From positions 1 through 64,000 of the forward strand of contig NZ_JACHNZ010000019.1 of the NCBI RefSeq assembly GCF_014199685.1: 64,000 bases of DNA, read 5' to 3'. Source of the stretch: Sphingosinicella soli (GTDB lineage: Bacteria; Pseudomonadota; Alphaproteobacteria; Sphingomonadales; Sphingomonadaceae). Below are positions 1 through 8,520 of the stretch, one piece after another. Every line of letters begins with the position of its first letter. Position 1 is the stretch's first letter. The notes below the pieces were generated by a model. The model was not told where the DNA came from. It saw nothing but the letters and a program-made list of their open reading frames with translations, and ran no database searches. Position numbers and translations under genes: made by a program.

Positions 1-121
1 CTCAGTCGTTGTGGCGCTCCCATGGAGTATCTGTCCCATAGCGCATCCTTCCATTGCTGGCTGAATAATGCACCATCAAAGCCTGGGATAAAACACCTAG
101 GCCTTTGGCCAAGGCTTCGTA

Positions 122-145
122 TCCTCTCCCGCGGGCGGGAGAGGA
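122..145. repeat. Short perfect hairpin downstream of the carbonic anhydrase gene
   Basis: An 11-bp stem (TCCTCTCCCGC and its complement GCGGGAGAGGA) closes over a 2-base loop just beyond the 3' end of the minus-strand gene that ends at 152. No T-run follows on the minus strand, so a Rho-independent terminator is doubtful. It may instead be one arm of a dispersed G/C-rich intergenic palindrome. I see no gene in bases 1-151. Confidence 0.5.
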
Positions 146-151
146 GGGGGG

Positions 152-679
152 TCAGGGGTTTACGATGGGCAGATCGTGGTGGGTTTTCGCCAGTCTTGCG
201 TAGTGCTTCGGCCCTTCGCGGTTTCCGGCGATTTCCTGGGGGGTGAGGTCGCGGACGTATTTGGCGGGGCGGCCCGCCCACATCTGGCCCGAGGGGATGC
301 GCTTGCCCGGCGTGAGCAGCGCGCCCGCCGCGAGCATCGCATCGCTTTCGATGACACAGCCATCCATCACGATCGCGCCGAGGCCGACGAAGGCGTCGTC
401 GTGGAGCGTGCAGCCGTGGATGATGGCGGTGTGGCCGATGAGGCAGCGGTCGCCGATCATGGTGTCGAACTTGCCGCCGGAGATGTGGACGACGGTGCCG
501 TCCTGAATGTTGGCGCCTGCGCCGACGGTGATCGTGCCGACATCGCCGCGCAGCACGCAATTGTACCACACGCTGGACCCTGCGCCGATCTTCACCTTGC
601 CGATGACCTGCGCGCCCGGCGCGATGAAGGCGTCCTGCGCGATATCGGGCACGGCGCCCTCGTAGGCGTAGACGGGCAT
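152..679 (-). CDS. Gamma carbonic anhydrase family protein (hexapeptide-repeat)
   Basis: This 175-residue protein is of the YrdA/PaaY type and folds as a left-handed beta-helix trimer. The hexapeptide repeats run through most of its length. Histidines in segments such as DGTVVHISG and GHTAIIHGC are placed like the metal ligands of gamma-class carbonic anhydrases. Whether it hydrates CO2 or acts as a thioesterase/transferase cannot be told from the sequence. I chose the ATG at 679, giving a start MPVYAYEG, because it overlaps the TGA of the upstream GNAT gene by one base (TGATG), which indicates translational coupling. A longer form starting at 688 is possible. Confidence 0.85.
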   Translation of the reverse strand: MPVYAYEGAVPDIAQDAFIAPGAQVIGKVKIGAGSSVWYNCVLRGDVGTITVGAGANIQDGTVVHISGGKFDTMIGDRCLIGHTAIIHGCTLHDDAFVGLGAIVMDGCVIESDAMLAAGALLTPGKRIPSGQMWAGRPAKYVRDLTPQEIAGNREGPKHYARLAKTHHDLPIVNP

Positions 680-1218
680 CAATCCCACTCGCGCGCGCGG
701 GCGTAGGCGATGATGCGCGTCTCTTTGCCGCCGGTGACCTGCGAGCTTTCGTAGAAATCCAGCTCCGGCTTGCGGCGCATCCGCAGGCGATCCATCAGCC
801 CCCAGCTGCGCGTGTTTTCAGACGTGGTGAGCGCGATGATGCGATCGCACTCCAGATTGGCGAAGCCCCAGTCGAAGCTGGCGTAAGCGGCTTCCTTGGC
901 GAAACCCTGGCCCCAGCAATCGGGCCGGAAACGCCAGCCGATCTCGATGTCGCCCGCGACCGGCGTGCCCGCCTTTTCGCAGACGATCAGCCCGCAGAAG
1001 CCGATGAAGGAGAAATCCGCCTTGCGCTCGACCGCCCAGAAGCAGTGGCCGTGCGTCTTCTGGCTCTGGATCATCCGCTCCATCGCGGCATCGGCATCGG
1101 CCGCGCGGCGCGCGCCGCCGAGATGCTCCATCACGCGCTTGTCGGCGCAGAGCATGCGGAACGGCAGGCGGTCGGACTCGCGCCAGGGGCGCAGCTTCAG
1201 GCGTTCGGTGACGATCAT
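679..1218 (-). CDS. GNAT family N-acetyltransferase (RimJ/RimL-like)
   Basis: This 179-residue protein has the layout of RimJ/RimL-type acetyltransferases. It opens with TERLKLRPW, has a central beta strand ending in EIGWRF, then a cofactor-binding loop around WGQGFAKEAAYA, and a late ENTRSWGLMDRLRM segment. These enzymes transfer acetyl from acetyl-CoA to an amine, often the N-terminus of a ribosomal protein or a small metabolite. The substrate is unknown here. The ATG overlaps the TGA of argC by 4 bases (ATGA), and its own stop overlaps the next start, so argC, this gene and the carbonic anhydrase homologue form one transcription unit. Confidence 0.85.
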   Translation of the reverse strand: MIVTERLKLRPWRESDRLPFRMLCADKRVMEHLGGARRAADADAAMERMIQSQKTHGHCFWAVERKADFSFIGFCGLIVCEKAGTPVAGDIEIGWRFRPDCWGQGFAKEAAYASFDWGFANLECDRIIALTTSENTRSWGLMDRLRMRRKPELDFYESSQVTGGKETRIIAYARAREWD

Positions 1219-2255
1219 GGGAACAGCGGCGCCGCAAGGAGCCCGGCGGTTTCGGGCAGGCCGAACATCAGGTTCATGTTCTGGATCGCCTGACCCGACG
1301 AGCCCTTCACGAGGTTGTCGATCGCGACGATGACGATGGCGCGGCCGGGGATGCGATCCTCGAACACGTTCATCACGCAGTGGTTCGAACCGCGCACCAT
1401 GCGCGTCGACGGGCCTTTGCCTTCGGGCAGCAGGTGCACGAACGGCGCGGCAGCGTAGCGGTGGCCGAGCGCGGCGCGCAGGTCCGCCGCGCGCTTGCCG
1501 GGCATCAGCTCGACCGTGATGGTTTCAAGCTCGCCGCGGTTCATCGGCACCAGATGCGGCGTGAAGCTGATGGTGACGGGGCCGTTCGCGCGCTTCGACA
1601 ACTCCTGCTCGATCTCCGGCATGTGGCGGTGGCGGCCGATGCCGTAGGGGTGGACGGCCTCCGCAACCTCGGTGAAGAGGTTCGCTTCCTTCAGGCTGCG
1701 GCCCGCGCCGGAGACGCCGGAGAGGGCGTTGATGGTGATGCGCTCGTGGCCGATGAGGCCGGATTCGAGGAGCGGCAGCAGCGCGAGCAGCGCCGCCGTG
1801 GGGTAGCAGCCGGGGCAGGCGACGATGCGCGCGGCGGGCAGCATGTCGGCGGCATATTCGGTAAGGCCGTAGATCGCATCGGGCAGAAGCTCTGGCGCGG
1901 GGTGCGGGTTGCCGTACCAATCCGCGTAGGTTTCGGCGCTGTTCAGCCGGAAATCCGCCGACAGATCGATGATGCGCGGCCCCACGAGCGTCGAGAGGAG
2001 CTCTGCGGAGGCGGCGTGCGGCAGGCAGCCGAACACGGCGTCGATGCCCGCCCAGTCGATCTCGTCGGCGCGGACGAGGCCGGGCAGGGGCACGTGGGCG
2101 AAATGCGGCCACACGTCCGCCATCGATTGCCCCGCCTTGGCGTTCGCGCTGAGCGCGGCGATTTCGATATCGGGATGCGTGAGCGCGAGGCGAACGAGAT
2201 CGGCGCCGGTGTACCCCGACGCTCCGAGCACGGCGATGCTGATTTTCTGCGACAT
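1215..2255 (-). CDS. argC: N-acetyl-gamma-glutamyl-phosphate reductase
   Basis: ArgC reduces N-acetylglutamyl phosphate to the semialdehyde with NADPH in arginine synthesis. The 346-residue protein carries the nucleotide-binding GASGYTG near residue 11 and the active-site ACPGCYPTAAL with the catalytic cysteine at about residue 150. HRHMPEIEQEL and a C-terminal NLVKGSSGQAIQNMN are also family signatures. The length matches the family. It is the first gene of a three-gene minus-strand operon. The rest of the arginine pathway is not in the window. Confidence 0.97.
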   Translation of the reverse strand: MSQKISIAVLGASGYTGADLVRLALTHPDIEIAALSANAKAGQSMADVWPHFAHVPLPGLVRADEIDWAGIDAVFGCLPHAASAELLSTLVGPRIIDLSADFRLNSAETYADWYGNPHPAPELLPDAIYGLTEYAADMLPAARIVACPGCYPTAALLALLPLLESGLIGHERITINALSGVSGAGRSLKEANLFTEVAEAVHPYGIGRHRHMPEIEQELSKRANGPVTISFTPHLVPMNRGELETITVELMPGKRAADLRAALGHRYAAAPFVHLLPEGKGPSTRMVRGSNHCVMNVFEDRIPGRAIVIVAIDNLVKGSSGQAIQNMNLMFGLPETAGLLAAPLFP

Positions 2256-2294
2256 GGGGCGGGGCTTAGCGGATATGCCGGGGGGATTCCAGCG

Positions 2295-3167
2295 CTAGAC
2301 GAGATCGCGCGGCAGGGCGTCGAGGGCGGCTTCCATTTCCGCGAAGGTGGGCGCGTGGTCCGAAGGGGTGGTGCGGCGGCCGAGCTCTACCGCGACCTGC
2401 GGGGCCTGGCCCTGCAGGTGCGCGACGATGACCGTTTTCACGAGCGTGAGGTACTTCGCTTCGGCGTCGATCACCTGCGCGAGGCGGGAGGCGATGGGGC
2501 CGACGACGGTGTAGCTGAGCAGCACGCCGAGAAAGGTGCCGACGAGCGCGCCGCCGATCATGGCGCCCAGCACTTCGGTGGGCTGATCGACCGAGCCCAT
2601 GGTCTTGATGACGCCGAGCACGGCGGCGACGATGCCGAGCGCGGGGAGACTGTCGGCGAGGGTCTGGAGCGCGCCCTGCGCCTGATATTCCTCGGCGATG
2701 TGGCGATCGAGATCGGCCTCCATCGCGTCGGCCATCTGGTTCGGGTCTTCGAAGTTCATCGCCATCATGCGCACGTAATCGCAGATGAAGGACACGAGCG
2801 CCGGATCCGCCGCGATGCGGGGGAAAGCCGCGAACAGGCGCGATTCCGCAGGATATTCGATGTGGCTTTCGATCGCGACGACGCCGCGCGTGCGCAGCGT
2901 CTTGATGAGGACGAAGAGCAGGCAGAGGAGATCGCGGTAGTCGTCCTTGCCCCAGCGCTCGCCCGCGAACGCGCGGCGCACGCCGTCAACGGCGCGGCGG
3001 AGCGTCGTGCCGCTGTTGGCAATGATGAAGGCGCCCGCCGCCGCGCCCGCGATGACGAGCAGTTCCTGCGGGAGCGCCCCGGCGATGATGCCGAGCTCGC
3101 CGCCCGCAATCAGGAAACTGCCGAACACGCAGACAAGCACGATGGCCAGCCCGAAAAAGATAATCAC
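2295..3167 (-). CDS. motA: Flagellar motor stator protein MotA
   Basis: This is a MotA/TolQ/ExbB-superfamily membrane protein of about 290 residues, matching the size and layout of proton-driven MotA. It begins with an N-terminal membrane segment ending GSFLIAGGELG and a second ALPQELLVIAGAAAGAFIIAN. A cytoplasmic domain follows, containing RTRGVVAIESHIEYPAES and FEDPNQMADAMEADLDRH. The conserved SLPALGIVAAVLGVIKTMGS and GGALVGTFLGVLLSY segments form TM3 and TM4. I placed the start at a GTG (3167), which aligns with known MotA N-termini; a TTG at 3203 would add 12 residues. No motB or flagellar gene lies nearby, which is unusual for motA. Confidence 0.88.
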   Translation of the reverse strand: MIIFFGLAIVLVCVFGSFLIAGGELGIIAGALPQELLVIAGAAAGAFIIANSGTTLRRAVDGVRRAFAGERWGKDDYRDLLCLLFVLIKTLRTRGVVAIESHIEYPAESRLFAAFPRIAADPALVSFICDYVRMMAMNFEDPNQMADAMEADLDRHIAEEYQAQGALQTLADSLPALGIVAAVLGVIKTMGSVDQPTEVLGAMIGGALVGTFLGVLLSYTVVGPIASRLAQVIDAEAKYLTLVKTVIVAHLQGQAPQVAVELGRRTTPSDHAPTFAEMEAALDALPRDLV

Positions 3168-3237
3168 GACCCACGACCCCGCGAGACAGATACACGTACG
3201 CAAGGGTCATGGTGGGGGCGGGCTGGTTAAGGGGGCT

Positions 3238-3843
3238 TTAAGCGTCCGGGTACTTCACCGTGCAGCCGTACGCGCGCGTGACCGGATCGGCGACGGCGCG
3301 CCCCGCTGCGACAGCGCCGAGCGCGGCGGTGACGTAGTTCTTCGCGCCCTTGATATCCGCCGGATTCGCGGTCGGCTTGTCGTCGATGGCGCCCGCGTAG
3401 CGAAGCACGCCCTTGCCGTCGATGACGTACATGTGCGGCGTGGCGCGCGCATCATACGCCTTGCCCACCTTGCCCGCAGGATCGAGGAGATAGGCGGTCG
3501 GCTGGGATTTCCAGTCCTTCATCTCCTTCGCGGCGAGCGCGCCATCGACGTGGCCCTGCTTGCCGGGGGCGCTGCTGTTGACGGTGAGCCAGACGACGCC
3601 CTTCGCCTTCGCATCGGCCTGCAATTTCTGCATGTTACCCGAATCGTAGTGCTTCTTGACGAACGGGCAGCCGCTGTTCATCCATTCGAGAACCACGGTC
3701 TTTCCGGCGTAATCCTTGAGGCTGACGGTCGTGCCCGCTGCCGTTTGCGCCGTGAAGGCGGGGGCGGGCTTGCCGACCTGCGGCGCGGCGATGGCGGGAA
3801 CCGCGAAGGCGATGGCGGCGAAAGCGGCGATTGCTGTTTTCAT
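3238..3843 (-). CDS. Periplasmic thioredoxin-like (redoxin/AhpC-TSA) protein
   Basis: This 201-residue protein starts with a signal peptide (MKTAIAAFAAIAFAVPAIA) and continues into a peroxiredoxin/thioredoxin fold. The segment GKTVVLEWMNSGCPFVKKHY replaces the usual CxxC or peroxidatic motif with one cysteine followed by PFVKKHY. That pattern is typical of a bacterial redoxin subfamily of unknown substrate. DARATPHMYVIDGKG supplies the cis-proline region. The ATG at 3843 follows a good ribosome site (GGGAGACGAG). It lies 39 bases downstream of the dsbD-like gene on the same strand, so the two probably work together on periplasmic thiols. Confidence 0.85.
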   Translation of the reverse strand: MKTAIAAFAAIAFAVPAIAAPQVGKPAPAFTAQTAAGTTVSLKDYAGKTVVLEWMNSGCPFVKKHYDSGNMQKLQADAKAKGVVWLTVNSSAPGKQGHVDGALAAKEMKDWKSQPTAYLLDPAGKVGKAYDARATPHMYVIDGKGVLRYAGAIDDKPTANPADIKGAKNYVTAALGAVAAGRAVADPVTRAYGCTVKYPDA

Positions 3844-3882
3844 GTCTCGTCTCCCATTTCGTGAGCGGCGAACATGCCACAA

Positions 3883-5931
3883 TCAGACGCGGCGCGCGAG
3901 TTCCAGCATCATCGATTCGCTGAGCAGCTGCGGCAGCACCTCGGCCTCTCGGCCCTGCGGATAGAAGAGATAGAGCGGCACGCCCGCGCGGCCCTGGCTT
4001 TCCAGAAAGCGCGTGATCGCCGGATCGGCATTGGTCCAGTCGCCGACGAGCGTGCGGATTCCGGCATCGGTAAAGGCGGCCGTGACGGGGGCGGCGGAAA
4101 GCGCGCCGTTTTCGTTCACCTTGCAGGTGATGCACCAGTCGGCGGTGAAATAGACGAATACGGGCCCTTCGCCGCGCAGCGCGGCAAGGCGGACCTCGCT
4201 GAATGGTTCGACATTCGGCAGGGCGGCGCTCGCGGTGGACGATTCGGCGCGCGGCGTGATCTGGAAGATCATGACGAGCGACAAGGCGGCCACGACGAGC
4301 GGCACGGCGGCGGAGCGCCCGCCCTGCTGGCGGATGCCGACCCACCAGAGCCCGGCGGCCAGGAAAACGGCGGCGGCAAGGCCGAAGGCCATGCCCGCAA
4401 CGCCCGCCTGCCGCCCGAGCACCCATGCGAGCGCAACGGCGGTGGCAAGCATCGGCAGCGCCATGACGCGGCGGAACGTCACCATCCACGGGCCGGGCTT
4501 TGGCAGGCGGCGGCGCAGCGCGGGAATGAAGCCGATGAGGATGAAGGGCAACGCGAGCCCGAGCCCGAGGCCCGCGAAGATCAGCAGGCCGAGCGCAGGC
4601 GGCAGCAGGATGGCGGCGCCGAGCGCAAGCCCCATGAACGGCCCGGTGCAGGGTGTCGCGACGATGGCGGCGAGCGTGCCGGTCCAGAATGCGCCCTGCG
4701 CCCCGCCGCGCCCCGCGAGCGCATCGCCGCCCACGCGCGGCGCGCTGATTTCGAACAGTCCGGCAAGGTTGAGCGCGATGGCCGTTACGAGCAGCAGCAG
4801 CAGGAAGATGACGCGCGGATCCTGAAGCTGGAACGCCCAGCCGATTTCGGAGCCCAGCGCCCGGAGCGCGAGGATCGCCGCGCCGAGCGCAACGCAGGTG
4901 CCGACGACGCCCGCCGTGTAGGCAAGCGCATCGCGCCGCGCCGCGCGTTCCGAATGGCCTCCGCTCGCAAGGCTGAGCGCCTTGAGGCCGAGGATGGGAA
5001 AGACGCAGGGCATCACATTGAGGATGAAGCCGCCGAGCACGGCGAGCGCGAGCGCGGTGAAAACGGAGGGGAGGCCTGTTTGGTGCGGGTCGTGGCCGGT
5101 TTGGGCGAGCGGCGCGCCCGCTGCGGCGACCTCGCCCGCGCGCGCCGTGAGGCTTGCGCCGAAATGGCTGCCGTCGGTTCGGTCGAGGCGCAGTATGCCG
5201 GTCACGTCGCCGGGATCGGCGGCCGCGCCCGCCACGGTTTCGATGATGAGCGTGTCGCCGACGCGGCTTACGGCCTGCGGCGCGTCATAATCCAGAACGC
5301 CGTCGGCATCGGGGAAGAAGTAGCCGTCGGCGATATCGTCCGCGCCCGCAGTATCGACCGACAGGCGGAACTTGCCGTCTGCGCGGGCATATCGCGCGGG
5401 CCAATCGACCGGGCGCGGCAGCGCGGCGCGCGCCCTGTCGAAACGGGGCGCGGCGGCGGGATCGGCGGCGCCGTCCCCGACCGTGAGATCGATCGCCAGA
5501 TCGGCGGTTTCAGGAACGCAGAGTTCGTCGTCGCAGACGAGATAATCGACGCGCACCTTCACCGGTAGCGCCGTGCCGGGCGCAAGCTGCGGGACGGTGA
5601 GATCGACGAGGAGCGCCGATTCGCCTTCGAACACATAGTTCATGATGCCCGACACGGTGAATGTCGACGGCACCGGATACCTTATCGCCGAGGCGGAGGC
5701 GCCCGGCGGGAGGGTCCAAGCGGCCTGCGTTTCCATGCCCGCGCTGCCCGGATTCTTCCAGTATGTGTGCCAGCCCGGCCTTGGGGTCATCACGATCGCG
5801 AGCGCGGCACTGCCCGGCGCGGGCGCGGCGCTTTCCGCGATCAGCTCAACCCGGGTGTGCGGATTCTGGACGGCGGCGGCAAACGCCGGCGAAGCGAGAA
5901 CGGCAAGCAGCAGAAGGGCGGCGCGGAACAT
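3883..5931 (-). CDS. Thiol:disulfide interchange protein, DsbD/ScsB type
   Basis: This 682-residue inner-membrane protein moves reducing power from cytoplasmic thioredoxin to the periplasm. A signal sequence leads into a DsbD-alpha-like periplasmic domain with a cysteine pair in YLVCDDELCVPE. A core of about eight membrane helices contains the conserved cysteines in NVMPCVFPILGLKALSLA and ATPCTGPFMGLALGAA. The C-terminal thioredoxin domain has the active site DWCITCKVNE. Length and layout fit ScsB-type DsbD. The start at 5931 precedes the signal peptide MFRAALLLLAVLAS, and an upstream start at 5961 is less likely. The downstream redoxin is a probable client. Confidence 0.93.
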   Translation of the reverse strand: MFRAALLLLAVLASPAFAAAVQNPHTRVELIAESAAPAPGSAALAIVMTPRPGWHTYWKNPGSAGMETQAAWTLPPGASASAIRYPVPSTFTVSGIMNYVFEGESALLVDLTVPQLAPGTALPVKVRVDYLVCDDELCVPETADLAIDLTVGDGAADPAAAPRFDRARAALPRPVDWPARYARADGKFRLSVDTAGADDIADGYFFPDADGVLDYDAPQAVSRVGDTLIIETVAGAAADPGDVTGILRLDRTDGSHFGASLTARAGEVAAAGAPLAQTGHDPHQTGLPSVFTALALAVLGGFILNVMPCVFPILGLKALSLASGGHSERAARRDALAYTAGVVGTCVALGAAILALRALGSEIGWAFQLQDPRVIFLLLLLVTAIALNLAGLFEISAPRVGGDALAGRGGAQGAFWTGTLAAIVATPCTGPFMGLALGAAILLPPALGLLIFAGLGLGLALPFILIGFIPALRRRLPKPGPWMVTFRRVMALPMLATAVALAWVLGRQAGVAGMAFGLAAAVFLAAGLWWVGIRQQGGRSAAVPLVVAALSLVMIFQITPRAESSTASAALPNVEPFSEVRLAALRGEGPVFVYFTADWCITCKVNENGALSAAPVTAAFTDAGIRTLVGDWTNADPAITRFLESQGRAGVPLYLFYPQGREAEVLPQLLSESMMLELARRV

Positions 5932-6014
5932 GGCGCCAAGGCTTAGCCTTCCCTCGCGCATCCGAAAAGGGCCGGCGTTGCCGCCGACGCTTCCGATTGC
6001 GTTTGCAAGGCCGA

Positions 6015-7901
6015 TCAGGCGCGCGGGGTCTCGTTCGGGCGGCTCTCGCTCGCCTTGCCTGCATCCGCATCTTCGTCTTTGTCGTCTTCGTCCGTGTTCG
6101 TGGCGCTTTCAGGCGGGCTGGCGCTGCCGGTGCTCGTGAACGAATCGTCGATGGGCGCGGCATCGGGCAGCATATCGAAGTCCTGATCCATCGCCTGATC
6201 GCCGACGAGCAACAGGCCGAGAAGGCAGGCCGCGATCAGTTCCGCCGGAATGGACCGGCGTTTCGCAGCGACGGCGCGCTGTGCGGGAGGCGGGGCGCTC
6301 ACGCCCTGCAGCGGGGCGGTGTGCGCCATCCGCTTTCCGATCGCATCGCCGGTGCGCGCGGCGAGGGCGATGATCGTGAGCGTGGGGTTCGCCCAGCCCG
6401 AGGTGGGGAACAGCGAACTGCCCGCCACGTAGAGATTGGCGGTGCCGTGGACGCGGCCTTCGGGATCGCACACGCCCTCCGCAGGGCTGCTTGCCATGCG
6501 CGTGGTGCCGATGTGATGATAGCCGCCGATCGGGTGCGAACTGATGAGCGGGTCGGTCGTCCAGCGGCGCCCGCTGCCGAGCAGCCACTGCGCGGTTTCG
6601 ACACGGCCCATGCCGAGGCGTTCGAGTTCGTGCCCGAAATCCTCCACGAGCACGGCGACGCTTTCGATGTCGAGCTCGCTGAGCCGCCAGTCGAGCGTGA
6701 TGCGCGGGACGCCGAGCGCGTCGGTTTCCGTATCGAGCATCACGCGGCTGTCGGGGTTGGGGGCCTGTTCGGCGCGCACGAGCAGCGCAAGATCGAGGCC
6801 GCCCGTCTTGTGGAGCAGCCACGGACGCAGCGGATCGGCGCGTTCCTGCACGAACGACGCGGCGCGCTTGGTGAGCATCCAGAGGCCGCGCCCGGCGCGT
6901 GTCGGCGCGGTCTTGTGCTTGAGGCCCGAATAGGCGCGCATGCCGATGAACTGGCGCGCGTCCGCCGGTTGCCGCCCCGCGACGATCATCGAGGTGTTGA
7001 GCACGCGCCGCTCCGCCTGCCGCGCCGCGCTGGGCGTGACGAGCGCCGCGACCTTGCGGCCGTCCACGCGGTGCGGGCGGGCGAAGGCCTTGAGCAGCGC
7101 CCAGGCATCGCCTTCCACCACGCGCCCGCCGCGCGCGTGCGGATGCTCCATGAAAAAGCGGCCGACGAGATCGCGGTCGTTGCCGAGGCGGTTCGCAAGC
7201 AGCAGGCGCGGGTTTTCCAGCCCCCCGGCCGCCAGCACGAAATAGCGGGCGTGAATGCGCACCGCGCGCCCGCCGAGGCTTTTCGCGTCGACATGCGTGA
7301 CCGCGCCGGCCGCGTTCGATGCGATTTCCGTGACGGTGGCGTGGGTGACGATCGTGCAGCGCGGATGCGCGCGAAGCGCCGCGCAGGCATCGAACGTGAA
7401 GCGGTTGAAGCGCTCGTCGAACTGCCATGTGCCGAGCGAAAGACGCGCCGGATCGAAATCCGGCAGCGGGACGCCCGCAGCCTTCATCGCCGCCGCCGTA
7501 TCGGGGCCTTGCGGGAAGCCGAGTTCGGCCCACGCCTCGCGGTAGTAGGGCTCCAGCGTTTCGCGCGAAATCGGCCAGCCCGAATGCGGCACCCAGTCGC
7601 GGCGCTCGAAATCGATCGGATCAAGCTCGGCGCAGCGGCCGCCCCAGATCGCGGTGGTGCCGCCGAAAAAGCGCAGGCGGGAATCTTCAAGATCGTAGTA
7701 CGGCTCGCCGACGTTGCGGCCGGCGCCGAGTCGCGCAGTCTCCGCCTCGTAATCGATGCCGCCGCTTTCGAGGAGCGTGACGCTGCGGCCCTGGGCAAGC
7801 AGGCGGCGCGCAACACCGATCCCGGCGGCGCCCGCGCCGATGATGCACACTTCCGTCAGCCCGTTGGGCGGGATGTCATCGGTTTCAAGGTCGAAGTACA
7901 T
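6015..7901 (-). CDS. GMC-family oxidoreductase with C-terminal membrane segment and acidic tail
   Basis: This 628-residue flavoenzyme has an FAD-binding GAGAAGIGVARRLL near residue 23, GGTTAIWGGR near 79, and the C-terminal GMC signature HHIGTTRM followed by NLYVAGSSLFPTSGWANPT. GMC enzymes oxidise alcohols, sugars or similar groups. The substrate is unknown and no cytochrome or gamma subunit is adjacent. Beyond the normal end, residues 552-568 form a hydrophobic segment (ELIAACLLGLLLVG). About 55 residues of low-complexity, Asp/Glu/Ser-rich tail follow. This suggests a tail-anchored form. The gene stands alone between the dsbD-like gene and the rpsI terminator. Confidence 0.85.
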   Translation of the reverse strand: MYFDLETDDIPPNGLTEVCIIGAGAAGIGVARRLLAQGRSVTLLESGGIDYEAETARLGAGRNVGEPYYDLEDSRLRFFGGTTAIWGGRCAELDPIDFERRDWVPHSGWPISRETLEPYYREAWAELGFPQGPDTAAAMKAAGVPLPDFDPARLSLGTWQFDERFNRFTFDACAALRAHPRCTIVTHATVTEIASNAAGAVTHVDAKSLGGRAVRIHARYFVLAAGGLENPRLLLANRLGNDRDLVGRFFMEHPHARGGRVVEGDAWALLKAFARPHRVDGRKVAALVTPSAARQAERRVLNTSMIVAGRQPADARQFIGMRAYSGLKHKTAPTRAGRGLWMLTKRAASFVQERADPLRPWLLHKTGGLDLALLVRAEQAPNPDSRVMLDTETDALGVPRITLDWRLSELDIESVAVLVEDFGHELERLGMGRVETAQWLLGSGRRWTTDPLISSHPIGGYHHIGTTRMASSPAEGVCDPEGRVHGTANLYVAGSSLFPTSGWANPTLTIIALAARTGDAIGKRMAHTAPLQGVSAPPPAQRAVAAKRRSIPAELIAACLLGLLLVGDQAMDQDFDMLPDAAPIDDSFTSTGSASPPESATNTDEDDKDEDADAGKASESRPNETPRA

Positions 7902-7951
7902 GGTCCGAAATATAGCAGATTCGGGATGAACCGGCGATCAACAGAACAAGG

Positions 7952-7986
7952 ATAAAACAAAAAAGGGCGCCCGAAAGCGCCCTTTT
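7952..7986 (-). terminator. Rho-independent terminator of rplM-rpsI
   Basis: On the minus strand a 9-bp perfect stem (AAAGGGCGC at 7977-7985 and GCGCCCTTT at 7962-7970) encloses a 6-base loop and is followed by TTTTTTGTTTTAT. It lies 25 bases after the rpsI stop codon. Confidence 0.9.
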
Positions 7987-8010
7987 CCACGAAGTGGTTG
8001 AAAACTTCGA

Positions 8011-8517
8011 TCAGCGTTTCGAGAACTGGAAGCTCTTGCGCGCCTTGGCGCGGCCGTACTTCTTGCGCTCGACCGTGCGGCTGTCGCGGGTGAGGAAGCC
8101 CGCAGCCTTCACGACACCGCGCAGTTCAGGCTCGAACTTGGTGAGCGCCTGGCTGATGCCGTGCTTCACTGCGCCGGCCTGACCCGAAAGCCCGCCGCCC
8201 GAAACGGTGGCGACCACATCGAACTGACCGCCGCGCTGCGACACGTCGAAGGGCTGGTTGATGACGAGACGCAGCGTCGGACGCGCGAAATACACGGTCT
8301 GATCGCGGCCGTTGACCGTGATCTTGCCCGTGCCCGGTTTGATCCAGACACGCGCGACGGCATCCTTGCGGCGGCCGGTGGCATAAGCGCGGCCCTGCGC
8401 ATCGATTTCCTTCTCGCGCAGCGGCGCGGAGGAGACGGCGACAGGCGTACCCGAAGCCGGAACGGTTTCGACGGCGAGATCCTTCAGATCTTCAAGGCCC
8501 ATTTTCTCTTCAGCCAT
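8011..8517 (-). CDS. rpsI: 30S ribosomal protein S9
   Basis: S9 is a small-subunit protein whose C-terminal tail reaches the P-site tRNA. The 168-residue product ends in the family hallmark [18 protein letters not shown] and contains [13 protein letters not shown] and [15 protein letters not shown]. It has about 38 extra N-terminal residues relative to E. coli S9, a common alphaproteobacterial extension. Its start lies 3 bases after the rplM stop, so the two form the usual bicistronic operon. A strong terminator follows. Confidence 0.98.
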   Translation of the reverse strand: MAEEKMGLEDLKDLAVETVPASGTPVAVSSAPLREKEIDAQGRAYATGRRKDAVARVWIKPGTGKITVNGRDQTVYFARPTLRLVINQPFDVSQRGGQFDVVATVSGGGLSGQAGAVKHGISQALTKFEPELRGVVKAAGFLTRDSRTVERKKYGRAKARKSFQFSKR

Positions 8518-8520
8518 GAC

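Noticed and set aside
1380-3230. A 616-residue plus-strand open frame antisense to argC and motA
   Set aside because: It is rich in Arg, Ala and His, shows no family motif, and lies fully opposite two clear genes. Such frames are a by-product of high GC content.
3874-5568. A 564-residue plus-strand open frame antisense to the dsbD-like gene
   Set aside because: The composition is typical of a reverse-frame shadow (Arg/Glu/Gly-rich, no hydrophobic core). The opposite frame has unmistakable DsbD motifs.
5661-7955. A 764-residue plus-strand open frame antisense to the GMC oxidoreductase
   Set aside because: It has no recognisable domain and lies entirely opposite a well-supported flavoenzyme.
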